This document shows, piece after piece, positions 8,803 to 16,374 of a stretch of 64,000 nucleotides of DNA. Under the pieces are notes generated by a model that saw nothing but the letters and a program-made list of their open reading frames with translations, did not search any database and had not been told where the DNA came from. Each line of letters begins with the position of its first letter. Position 1 is the first letter of the stretch. The position numbers and the translations under genes were made by a program. Source of the stretch: JBPRGG01 sp051418075 (lineage in GTDB: Bacteria; Bacteroidota; Bacteroidia; Cytophagales; Cyclobacteriaceae); assembly GCA_051418075.1 (NCBI GenBank), contig JBPRGG010000172.1, forward strand, positions 124,001 through 188,000, written 5' to 3'.

Positions 8803-10076
8803 TGCTGTGGGTTCTGACCATATCGTTTCTGGTGTTTGCCCTGGTCAGGATGCCAATTGCTATTGCATTGGCAGTAGCTACCATGCTGACCCTGCTTCTT
8901 TTTACCGAAATTCCACTGGCTGCCATTCCTCACAGGATGGTAAATATGCTGGATTCTTATGTGTTCCTGGCTATTCCATTGTTTTTGTTGGCAGGAAGGT
9001 TAATGAATGCGGGTGGAATTACCGACCGATTATTCAGATTTGCCCGGGTATTAGTGGGGCATGTTACCGGTGGATTAGCCCATGCAAATGTTTTGGCCGG
9101 GATGTTCTTTTCTGCTATATCTGGTTCAGCTGTGGCTGCAGTGGGAGGTTTGGGTGAAATTGAGATGAAAGCTATGAAGGAAAATGGGTTTGATGGAGAA
9201 TTTTCAGCTTCTGTAACGGTGGCTGCCTCTGTACTGGGTCCGGTAATACCGCCTAGTATACCGCTCATTATTTATGCATCCATGACTGAGAATTCGGTGG
9301 GGAAATTATTCCTGGGTGGTGTAGTACCTGGCATTTTGCTAGCCCTGGGACTGATGGTCCTGATCTATATCATGAGCAAGATACGGCATTATCCCAAAGA
9401 CCAATGGCCTGGTTTTAGGCAGCTCGCCAAAGCCTTAAAAAGTGCTTTTTTGCCCCTTTTAATGCCGGTCATCATGTTAGGAGGCATCTATTCAGGCGTT
9501 TTTACTCCCACAGAAGCTGCCGCTGTGGCCGGTGCTTATGCTTTATTAATTGGAATAGCTGTGTATGGCACTGTAAAGTTCAAGGACCTGCCTCAGATTC
9601 TGGCTGAAACTATGGTAGCTTCTTCCCTGGTCTTGTTTGTTATTTCTACCACATCAGCTTTTTCCTTTGTATTGACTATAGAAAGTGCCGGAGAGTTGAT
9701 CACAAAGGCAGTTTTATCTTTTACCGAAAATAAAATTGTTGTTTTATTGATCATCAATATACTATTACTGGTATTTGGTGCTTTAATGGAAGCAGGTGTG
9801 GTACTGATCCTGTTTATACCTATTTTGTATCCCCTGGCAATGAATTTGGGGTTCGATCCCATTCATTTTGGTGTGATCATGGCAGTAAATTTGATGATTG
9901 GAGTGGCTACACCTCCGATGGGGGTTTGTTTATTTATGATGAGCCATATTAGCGGCATCAAACTGGAAATACTGATGAAAAAGATACTTCCTTTTTTGAT
10001 ACCGCTGCTGGTGGTTTTGTTACTGATTTCCTATATTCCCTGGCTGGTTACTTATTTACCGGATTTATATAATTAA
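8802..10076 (+). CDS. dctM: TRAP transporter large permease (DctM)
   Basis: This is the 12-helix, ion-transporter-superfamily subunit that moves substrate using the Na+ gradient. I take the ATG at 8802 (424 residues), where the protein begins with the first helix MLWVLTISFLVFALVRMPIA; an upstream ATG at 8751 would add 17 polar residues and overlap dctQ by 52 bp. Family features include SGSAVAAVGGLGEIEM (about 107-122), the PPSIPLIIYA region and NLMIGVATPPMGVCLF near the end. It overlaps dctQ and is followed 5 bp later by dctP, completing a Q-M-P set. Confidence 0.9.
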   Translation: MLWVLTISFLVFALVRMPIAIALAVATMLTLLLFTEIPLAAIPHRMVNMLDSYVFLAIPLFLLAGRLMNAGGITDRLFRFARVLVGHVTGGLAHANVLAGMFFSAISGSAVAAVGGLGEIEMKAMKENGFDGEFSASVTVAASVLGPVIPPSIPLIIYASMTENSVGKLFLGGVVPGILLALGLMVLIYIMSKIRHYPKDQWPGFRQLAKALKSAFLPLLMPVIMLGGIYSGVFTPTEAAAVAGAYALLIGIAVYGTVKFKDLPQILAETMVASSLVLFVISTTSAFSFVLTIESAGELITKAVLSFTENKIVVLLIINILLLVFGALMEAGVVLILFIPILYPLAMNLGFDPIHFGVIMAVNLMIGVATPPMGVCLFMMSHISGIKLEILMKKILPFLIPLLVVLLLISYIPWLVTYLPDLYN

Positions 10077-10081
10077 GGTCG

Positions 10082-11062
10082 ATGTTGTATAGCATGATAA
10101 GGTTTTTGTTTTTTCTCTTGATATTTTGTTTAAGCTGTGAACCTGTGGCAAAAGGTCCCAGAATGATCAAGGTTGGATTAACCCATGCCCAAAGTCATTC
10201 CTTTACCCAGGCCTTGCTTAGATTCAAAAATTGTTTTGAGCAAAAAACCAATAATCGGTACCAGATCAGGATTTTCCATAGTTCCCAATTGGGTGGAGAA
10301 AAAGAAATGCAGGAGATGCTGACTGTGGGAAGCCTGGAAATATCCCTGTCTGGGGTGGTCAATACCTATGAGCCCATGTTTGCAATATTTGAAATGCCAT
10401 ATTTGTACCGGGATCGTGAACATATTTTTAAGGTAAATAACAGTCAGGTTATGCAGCAGATCAGTCTGCCTTTGCAGAATAATGGTATCCGGCTGATCGG
10501 ATTTTATGAAAATGGTTTTAGAAACATCACCAATTCGATCAGGCCAATTCATACACCCGATGATGTGGCCGGATTAAAGATCAGAACCCCGGAAAACCCG
10601 GCTCAGATCGAGACCATGAAAGCACTGGCTGCCATTCCTACGCCCATGAGCTTTTCAGAATTATATACCGCCCTGGTACAGGGTGTAGTTGATGGACAGG
10701 AAAATCCCCTTCAAAACATCTGGTTCAATCGGTTATATGAAGCCCAGCCTTATCTGGCCATGACTCATCACATATATAACTCGCTTTATATACTGGCAGG
10801 GAAACGGTTTTGGCAAAGCCTTCCCGCCAACGATCAGGTCTTGCTAAAAGAATGTCTGGCTGCTTCCAGCCTTTGGCAACTGAATTATATGGAAACTCTG
10901 GATAAAGAACTGGAGCAAAAAATGAAGGAATATGGTATAGAATTTACCTATCCTGATCGAGCTGCTTTTGAAAAGGCCTCGTGGCCGGCTTATGAAAGCA
11001 TTTACCAGCAGTTGGGTGAAGAGGCCCGGAATTATGTACAACAAATAAAACAAATAGAATGA
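10082..11062 (+). CDS. dctP: TRAP transporter substrate-binding lipoprotein (DctP family)
   Basis: The extracytoplasmic binding subunit of the TRAP system. The 326-residue protein has a hydrophobic N-terminus ending in a lipobox-like LIFCLSC (Cys about residue 19), so it is probably membrane-anchored rather than free in the periplasm. The DctP core is clear: PYLYRDREH, the family block PDDVAGLKIRTPENP with its substrate-carboxylate-binding arginine, and ELYTALVQGVVDGQENP. The conserved Arg suggests a carboxylate-bearing ligand such as a sugar acid, not a neutral disaccharide. The last codons overlap the next start (ATGA at 11059-11062). A start at the fifth residue (Met) is also possible. Confidence 0.9.
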   Translation: MLYSMIRFLFFLLIFCLSCEPVAKGPRMIKVGLTHAQSHSFTQALLRFKNCFEQKTNNRYQIRIFHSSQLGGEKEMQEMLTVGSLEISLSGVVNTYEPMFAIFEMPYLYRDREHIFKVNNSQVMQQISLPLQNNGIRLIGFYENGFRNITNSIRPIHTPDDVAGLKIRTPENPAQIETMKALAAIPTPMSFSELYTALVQGVVDGQENPLQNIWFNRLYEAQPYLAMTHHIYNSLYILAGKRFWQSLPANDQVLLKECLAASSLWQLNYMETLDKELEQKMKEYGIEFTYPDRAAFEKASWPAYESIYQQLGEEARNYVQQIKQIE

Positions 11063-12045
11063 AAATGAATAAGTTAAGTATATTGACAATCTTTCTGATG
11101 TTGTTTATTTCAAATGCATGTGATAATGGTCCGGTAGAAGGAAAGATCTACTATATCAATTCCTATCATCAGGGATATGGTTCCAGCGATGATGTGATGA
11201 CAGGTATTAATCAGATATTGGATGAGCATCAGATCACCTTAAAAACCTTCTATATGGATACTAAAAGGGAGCCTGCCGGGCAAGCCATAAAGGCCAGGGT
11301 AGATCAAATCAGGAAAGAGATCCGTCAGTTTCAGCCGGATGTGATCATTGCTTCAGATGATAACGCGGTGAAACACGTGATTGAGCCGTTTTATAAAGGA
11401 AAAGATATCCCGGTGGTATTTTGCGGGGTAAACTGGAATGCTGACCAATATGGATTACCAGCAGAAAATGTAACCGGTATGCTGGAAGTATTACCATTAG
11501 GTGCTTGTCTGGATACTATGAAAAATTATTACCCTCAGGCCCGCAACCTTACCGTGTTATCGGAGAATACAACTTCCGAAAGAAAAAATAAGGAACTGCT
11601 GGATACCTTGTTCAGCCATAAAGGGTTTAAGGTGAATTACGCACTGGTTGATAATTTTGAAACCTGGAAAACCAATTTTATCACCAGTAATATGAATGCA
11701 GATCTGATCTATTTTTCCACCAATGGTGCCATTAAAAATTGGGATGAGGCAAAAGCGATCGATTTTATCAAACAAAACATTCGGGTACCAGTACTAACCT
11801 GCGATGATTTTATGATGAAATATACTGTATTTGGCCTGACTAAAATTGCGGAAGAACAAGGAGAATGGGCTGCCCGGACTGCTTTGGAAATAATCAAAGG
11901 TGAAGATCCTTCTGACATAGCCCTGACTCGTAATAAACAAGTCCAGGCCTGGATTAACCCGGTGCTGGCCGATTCTGTAGGTTTTAACCCTTCCCAGGAG
12001 CTTAAAGAAAAAAGTAAAATAATTGATTATCAGGAAAATCTTTAG
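11059..12045 (+). CDS. ABC-type substrate-binding lipoprotein (PF04392-like), orphan
   Basis: A 328-residue lipoprotein: signal helix then LFISNAC lipobox at about residues 15-21. The fold is that of an uncharacterised ABC substrate-binding family (ABC_sub_bind, two Rossmann-like lobes), seen in IIASDDNAVKHVI, IPVVFCGVNW, TVLSENTTSERKN and VPVLTCDDFMMKYTVFGL. No ABC permease or ATPase gene lies nearby, so it cannot form a transporter with its neighbours. It overlaps dctP by four bases and is followed 2 bp later by the 3HCDH gene, which ties it to this operon. It may serve as a sensor, a scavenging binding protein or a second feeder for the TRAP permease; these are inferences. Confidence 0.8.
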   Translation: MKMNKLSILTIFLMLFISNACDNGPVEGKIYYINSYHQGYGSSDDVMTGINQILDEHQITLKTFYMDTKREPAGQAIKARVDQIRKEIRQFQPDVIIASDDNAVKHVIEPFYKGKDIPVVFCGVNWNADQYGLPAENVTGMLEVLPLGACLDTMKNYYPQARNLTVLSENTTSERKNKELLDTLFSHKGFKVNYALVDNFETWKTNFITSNMNADLIYFSTNGAIKNWDEAKAIDFIKQNIRVPVLTCDDFMMKYTVFGLTKIAEEQGEWAARTALEIIKGEDPSDIALTRNKQVQAWINPVLADSVGFNPSQELKEKSKIIDYQENL

Positions 12046-12047
12046 AT

Positions 12048-12998
12048 ATGGAATTTGATCAAATAAAAAAAGTTACCGTTTTAGGAACCGGGAATATGGG
12101 TCCTGGAATTGCTTACCTATTTGCCAAAGCGGGTTACAATACCTTTATGTGGGGAAGGACCGAGCAAAGCACAAAGAAAGGTGAGGATAACCTTCGGAAA
12201 AATCTGGATGACATGTTAAGAGAGGAACTGATCTCATCTGAAGAAGCCGGACAAATAAGTAAAAATGTGCATGTGGTGACAGACCTGGGTCTGGCCTGTG
12301 ATCAAACCGGTTTTATTTCAGAAGCAATACCGGAAAATCTGGAACTGAAACAGGAAATTTTCTCCCGTCTGGAAGCGCTAGCACCGGAAAATGCCATCAT
12401 CAGTTCAAATACATCTACCTTACTGCCATCCCAGCTAAAAGAAAAAATGCGCCATCCGGAAAGGTTTTTGGTAGCACACTTTTGGAATCCGGCCTACCTG
12501 GCTCCTTTGGTAGAAGTATGTGGCAGTGCTGATACTACTGAAGAAGTTATAAATACCACTATGAAGCTGTTAAAATTGGTAGGTAATGAGCCGGTACGTA
12601 TGAAAAAGGAGATCCTGGGCTATATTGGCAACCGAATCATGCATGCCATGAATCGGGAAGCTCTTTACCTGATTGGAGAAGGAATTGTTTCCCCCGAAGA
12701 TGTAGATAAAGTAATTTTATCCAGCTTTGGACCTCGTTTTGCAAATCTTGGCCCCATGGAATATCTTGATTTTTCCGGTTTGGACCTGATCAAATCTATT
12801 CAAGGATATCTGTATGGTGATCTTGATACTACCCCTGGTGTTTTACCAGTGGTTGAACAAAAAAATGAGGCAGGAGATCTGGGCCTTAAGACAGGTAAAG
12901 GCTTATTTGACTGGTCCGGCAAAGATCCCAACCTGATACGAGCCAACCGGGACAAAGAATTTATGCGCAAGTTAAAAGATAAAAAATCAAATAAATGA
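12048..12998 (+). CDS. 3-hydroxyacyl-CoA dehydrogenase-family oxidoreductase (3HCDH; L-gulonate 3-dehydrogenase-like possible)
   Basis: A cytoplasmic NAD-dependent dehydrogenase of 316 residues. It has the dinucleotide site VLGTGNMGPGIA (about 11-22), the central SSNTSTL block, and a catalytic pair H144 (AHFWNP) and E156 (LVEV), spaced as in hydroxyacyl-CoA dehydrogenases. The C-terminal 3HCDH domain ends with GLKTGKGLFDWSG. The family also contains L-gulonate 3-dehydrogenase (lambda-crystallin type). Given the TRAP transporter and two other dehydrogenases in the same operon, a sugar-acid substrate seems more likely here than a fatty acyl-CoA. The stop overlaps the next gene's ATG (ATGA at 12995-12998). 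Confidence 0.85.
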   Translation: MEFDQIKKVTVLGTGNMGPGIAYLFAKAGYNTFMWGRTEQSTKKGEDNLRKNLDDMLREELISSEEAGQISKNVHVVTDLGLACDQTGFISEAIPENLELKQEIFSRLEALAPENAIISSNTSTLLPSQLKEKMRHPERFLVAHFWNPAYLAPLVEVCGSADTTEEVINTTMKLLKLVGNEPVRMKKEILGYIGNRIMHAMNREALYLIGEGIVSPEDVDKVILSSFGPRFANLGPMEYLDFSGLDLIKSIQGYLYGDLDTTPGVLPVVEQKNEAGDLGLKTGKGLFDWSGKDPNLIRANRDKEFMRKLKDKKSNK

Positions 12999-13930
12999 AT
13001 CAATACATACTGATCGTTTTACACAAGCTGAACCAATCCTTTGGATATTATGATGTACAAACCGGGAAAAAAACAGCCAGCATTCCCACCCGGGTATTCC
13101 CTCATGAATGCTGCTTGTCACCGGACCGTACCAGGCTTTTTATTACTGAATATGGTTTACGCGGGGTAGAAACTCCAGGAAAGGGTGGTAATACAGTGGC
13201 GGTATTTGATCTGAAAACCAGGAAAAGGACAAGTACCATATCTACCGGTGATTATGACCGGCCTCATGGTATCGTCAGTTGGGGTGATAAGTTATTTGTG
13301 ACCAGTGAATCAACCCAAAAGCTCCTGATTTTTGATATTCATACAGAGGAATTGATCTATATTGTTGATACAGATGCTTTACTTTCCCATATGGTCAATA
13401 TTGCTCCTGATGGTAAAACAGTTTATACGGCCAATGTTAGTTCGGGTACTTTATCCGCAATTGACCCTGAAACAGGAGTAGTGATCAAACAGATAAAAGT
13501 AAAAGAGCGTCCTGAAGGAATGGCTTTTTCACCAAATGGAAAATTAATGTATGTGGTAAACCGGGAAAGCAAGGCTGTGTCAATAGTAGATACAGAAGCT
13601 ATGGAAGAAATTGATAGCATTTCTACCGGCCATGGACCGGTAAGGATCGTAATTACCCCCGATGGCAAACGAATTGCTTTTCCTTTATTTCATTCTGATG
13701 TGGTAGAAGTTGCTGACACTGAAAGCAGAAAGGTTATAAAAACTATACCTGTAGGCAAACAGCCGGCGGGAACTGCCATTTCACCGGATGGTAAACTGGT
13801 ATTTATGTCCTGCGAAATAGAAAACAAGGTTTATGTATTATCTATGGAAAGCCTGGAAATCATCAAAACCATCGATACCGAAAATGGATGTGATGCCATG
13901 GTTTGTATTTATCAAAATGAAATAAATTAG
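12995..13930 (+). CDS. YVTN-type beta-propeller protein, cytoplasmic
   Basis: A 311-residue protein made almost wholly of propeller blades: HECCLSPDRTRLFITEYG, HMVNIAPDGKTVYTANVSSG, GMAFSPNGKLMYVVNRES, RIVITPDGKRIAFPL and GTAISPDGKLVFMSC. This is the YVTN/lactonase-like repeat, about seven blades. There is no signal peptide, which is unusual for YVTN surface proteins and fits better with a cytosolic lactonase-like or scaffold role. It overlaps the upstream dehydrogenase by four bases and precedes the zinc-type dehydrogenase by 6 bp. If the pathway oxidises a sugar to a lactone, this could be the lactonase; no catalytic residues can be assigned with confidence. Confidence 0.75.
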   Translation: MNQYILIVLHKLNQSFGYYDVQTGKKTASIPTRVFPHECCLSPDRTRLFITEYGLRGVETPGKGGNTVAVFDLKTRKRTSTISTGDYDRPHGIVSWGDKLFVTSESTQKLLIFDIHTEELIYIVDTDALLSHMVNIAPDGKTVYTANVSSGTLSAIDPETGVVIKQIKVKERPEGMAFSPNGKLMYVVNRESKAVSIVDTEAMEEIDSISTGHGPVRIVITPDGKRIAFPLFHSDVVEVADTESRKVIKTIPVGKQPAGTAISPDGKLVFMSCEIENKVYVLSMESLEIIKTIDTENGCDAMVCIYQNEIN

Positions 13931-13936
13931 TGAATT

Positions 13937-14968
13937 ATGAAAGCATTGGTATTAGAAGCATATAAAAAATTTGATTTTAAAGAAGTTTCGCAGCCTCAAC
14001 CAAGTCCCCGGGAGGTACTGGTAAGGACCAAAGCGGTGGGTATTTGTGGCAGTGATGTACATGGAATGGATGGCAGCACCGGACGCAGACAACCACCCAT
14101 CATTATGGGACATGAAGCATCGGGAATTATTGAAGAGGTAGGAGAGGAGGTAAATGACTGGAAGCCAGGAGATCGGGTTACTTTTGATTCCACCATATAT
14201 GAACTTGACGACTGGTATACCTTACAGGGGATGTACAACCTGAGTGATAACCGAAAGGTATTGGGCGTTTCCTGCGATGATTATCGCAGGCATGGAGCGT
14301 TTGCCGAATATGTGGTGGTGCCGCAGCATATTCTCTATCAGATCCCGGAAAATGTGTCATTCGAACAGGCTGCCATGGTAGAGCCGGTGGCTGTAGCAGC
14401 CCACGCAGTAGGTTTATCGCCCCTGGTGTTGAACGATACAGCGGTGGTGGTAGGAGCTGGAATGATTGGGCTTTTTCTGGTACAGGTACTGAAAGTAGCA
14501 GGTTGCGGTAAAGTCATTGCCGTAGACCTGGATCAGCAAAAGATGGACCTGGCCCGAAAAATGGGGGCAGACCATGTCTTTAATCCTGATTGGCAGGATG
14601 TTCCCCGGGAAATCAAAGACATTACCAATGGGAGAGGTGCAGATTTGGCTTTTGAAGCAGTAGGTATTACCAGCACAGTGAAAATGGCCATTGATTCGGT
14701 ACGAAAAGGAGCCACTGTTACATTAGTGGGCAATCTTTCACCTCAGGTGGAATTACCTTTACAGTCAGTGGTAACCAGGCAGATCAGACTACAGGGCAGT
14801 TGTGCCATTGCCGGAGAATATCCTGCCGTGCTGGATATGATCTCCCGCCAGCAGGTAGACGTAGATACTATTATAAGCGCAATAGCTCCCTTAAGCGAAG
14901 GGGCCAGTTGGTTCAGCCGCCTGTATCAGAAAGAGCCAGGATTGATGAAAGTGGTTTTACAGCCATAG
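13937..14968 (+). CDS. Medium-chain alcohol/polyol dehydrogenase lacking structural-zinc cysteines
   Basis: A 343-residue MDR-family dehydrogenase (sorbitol, threonine or galactitol-phosphate dehydrogenase type). The catalytic-zinc ligands are present: C37 (GICGSD), H59 and E60 (MGHEASG), and a later Glu in MVEPVAVAAHA. The NAD site is VVVGAGMIGLFLVQ. The structural-zinc loop, normally C-x2-C-x2-C-x7-C, aligns to positions 89, 92, 95 and 103 but has E, D, T and S there. The rest of the protein is highly family-like (FDSTIY, GVSCDDYRRHGAFAEYVV, LVGNLSP), so the protein looks functional without that zinc. It probably oxidises a polyol or sugar in the operon's pathway. Confidence 0.88.
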   Translation: MKALVLEAYKKFDFKEVSQPQPSPREVLVRTKAVGICGSDVHGMDGSTGRRQPPIIMGHEASGIIEEVGEEVNDWKPGDRVTFDSTIYELDDWYTLQGMYNLSDNRKVLGVSCDDYRRHGAFAEYVVVPQHILYQIPENVSFEQAAMVEPVAVAAHAVGLSPLVLNDTAVVVGAGMIGLFLVQVLKVAGCGKVIAVDLDQQKMDLARKMGADHVFNPDWQDVPREIKDITNGRGADLAFEAVGITSTVKMAIDSVRKGATVTLVGNLSPQVELPLQSVVTRQIRLQGSCAIAGEYPAVLDMISRQQVDVDTIISAIAPLSEGASWFSRLYQKEPGLMKVVLQP

Positions 14969-15001
14969 GTTTTTTGAAATTTATAAAGGTATATCTTAAT
15001 T

Positions 15002-16120
15002 ATGGAAATATTAAAAGCAGGAATAGTAGGCTGCGGGAAGGTTAGCCATTTACATGCAAAGGCTCTTCAAAGTGTGAAAAACGCCAAATTGGCAGCTGTA
15101 CAAAGCCGTAGCATCAATAAAGCTGATTCATTTGGTTCGCAATACCAGGTCAATGGATATGATGATGTGGAAAAGATGATCCGGCAGGAAGGACTGGATC
15201 TGGTAATAATATGCACTCCACACCCTTTTCATTATTCACCTACTGAAATGGCTGCCGATTTAGGAGCCCATGTGTTGGTGGAAAAACCTATTGCCTCCAC
15301 CCTTGAAGATACCGATAAAATGATTGAAGCCTGTAAAAAAGCAAAGGTAAAGCTTGGCGTGATCAGTCAGCGGCGATTTTATGAACCAGTAAAAAGGGTA
15401 AAACAAGCTATTGATGGCGGTAAAATTGGAATGCCAGTATTAGGCACTGTAAATATGTTGGGCTGGCGAGATGAAGCCTATTACCAAAGCGATGCCTGGA
15501 GAGGAACCTGGGAAATGGAAGGAGGAGGAGTACTGGTAAATCAGGCACCTCACCAATTGGATATTCTGCAATGGTTTATGGGGCCTGTGGATGAATTGTT
15601 TGGCTACTGGGCTAATTTGAACCACCCCTATATTGAGGTAGAAGATACAGCATTGGCTTTGTTGAAATTTCGAAATGGAGGGTTGGGAAATATTATTGTA
15701 AGTAACTCTCAAAAACCAGGCATTTATGGTAAAGTACATGTACATGGCAATAATGGTGCTTCAGTAGGGGTTCAGACCGATGGGGGAGCCATGTTCATTG
15801 CCGGAATGTCAAACATTCAGGAACCGCCGGTAAACGATGTGTGGAGTATACCCGGAGAAGAAACAGAATTGACCCGATGGAAAGAGAAAGACAGTAAGTT
15901 TTTCAGTAGTATTGATCCTACTACCTATTACCACCAGTTGCAAATTGAAGATTTTACTGATGCTATTTTAAATGATAAGAAACCGTTAGTCACCGGAGAA
16001 GAAGGAAGGGTCACTGTTGAGATTTTTTCCGCTATTTACCGCTCTCAAAGAGATGGTAAGCCAGTTAAATTTCCGGTGCAACCGGAAAACAGCCAGGATA
16101 TGGACGGCAGGATTAAATAA
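15002..16120 (+). CDS. Gfo/Idh/MocA family oxidoreductase
   Basis: A cytoplasmic NAD(P)-dependent sugar oxidoreductase of 372 residues. The N-terminal Rossmann site is AGIVGCGKVSHLHAKAL (about 6-22); the family motif follows as HVLVEKPIAST (about 90-100), whose lysine is the usual catalytic residue; and GGGVLVNQAPHQLDIL (about 174-189) carries the conserved His of the substrate domain. Members act on inositols, glucose-type sugars and 3-keto-sugars. It is the last gene of the run, 33 bp after the dehydrogenase, and is followed by a 254-bp gap without a clear terminator hairpin. Confidence 0.9.
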   Translation: MEILKAGIVGCGKVSHLHAKALQSVKNAKLAAVQSRSINKADSFGSQYQVNGYDDVEKMIRQEGLDLVIICTPHPFHYSPTEMAADLGAHVLVEKPIASTLEDTDKMIEACKKAKVKLGVISQRRFYEPVKRVKQAIDGGKIGMPVLGTVNMLGWRDEAYYQSDAWRGTWEMEGGGVLVNQAPHQLDILQWFMGPVDELFGYWANLNHPYIEVEDTALALLKFRNGGLGNIIVSNSQKPGIYGKVHVHGNNGASVGVQTDGGAMFIAGMSNIQEPPVNDVWSIPGEETELTRWKEKDSKFFSSIDPTTYYHQLQIEDFTDAILNDKKPLVTGEEGRVTVEIFSAIYRSQRDGKPVKFPVQPENSQDMDGRIK

Positions 16121-16374
16121 CATCAGAATTTATTATAGTGTTTTTATTTTATAATATCTTATTACCAATTTACTAAGTACTTCCTGTGAGGGTCATTTAA
16201 AACCTCCTAAAAACAAACATCAACTTAAAGCCAGGTCATTTATCTTCTGAAATTTTTTTGTACCATCTTTTGTAAAATCACCTAATTTTCTATAAATTGG
16301 GGTCCTTTTAATAATGATATGATTTGGTTTGGGGGAACTAATTTCAATCAGACTTCCAACTTATTTTTAACGCT

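Noticed and set aside
8697..8933. Minus-strand 78-residue frame across the dctQ/dctM junction
   Set aside because: Antisense to two clear TRAP genes, with low-complexity composition; a shadow frame.
12048..12998. Assigning this gene to fatty-acid beta-oxidation as fadB or hbd
   Set aside because: The fold matches, but no acyl-CoA genes are near and the operon is sugar- and acid-related. I kept the broader family call.
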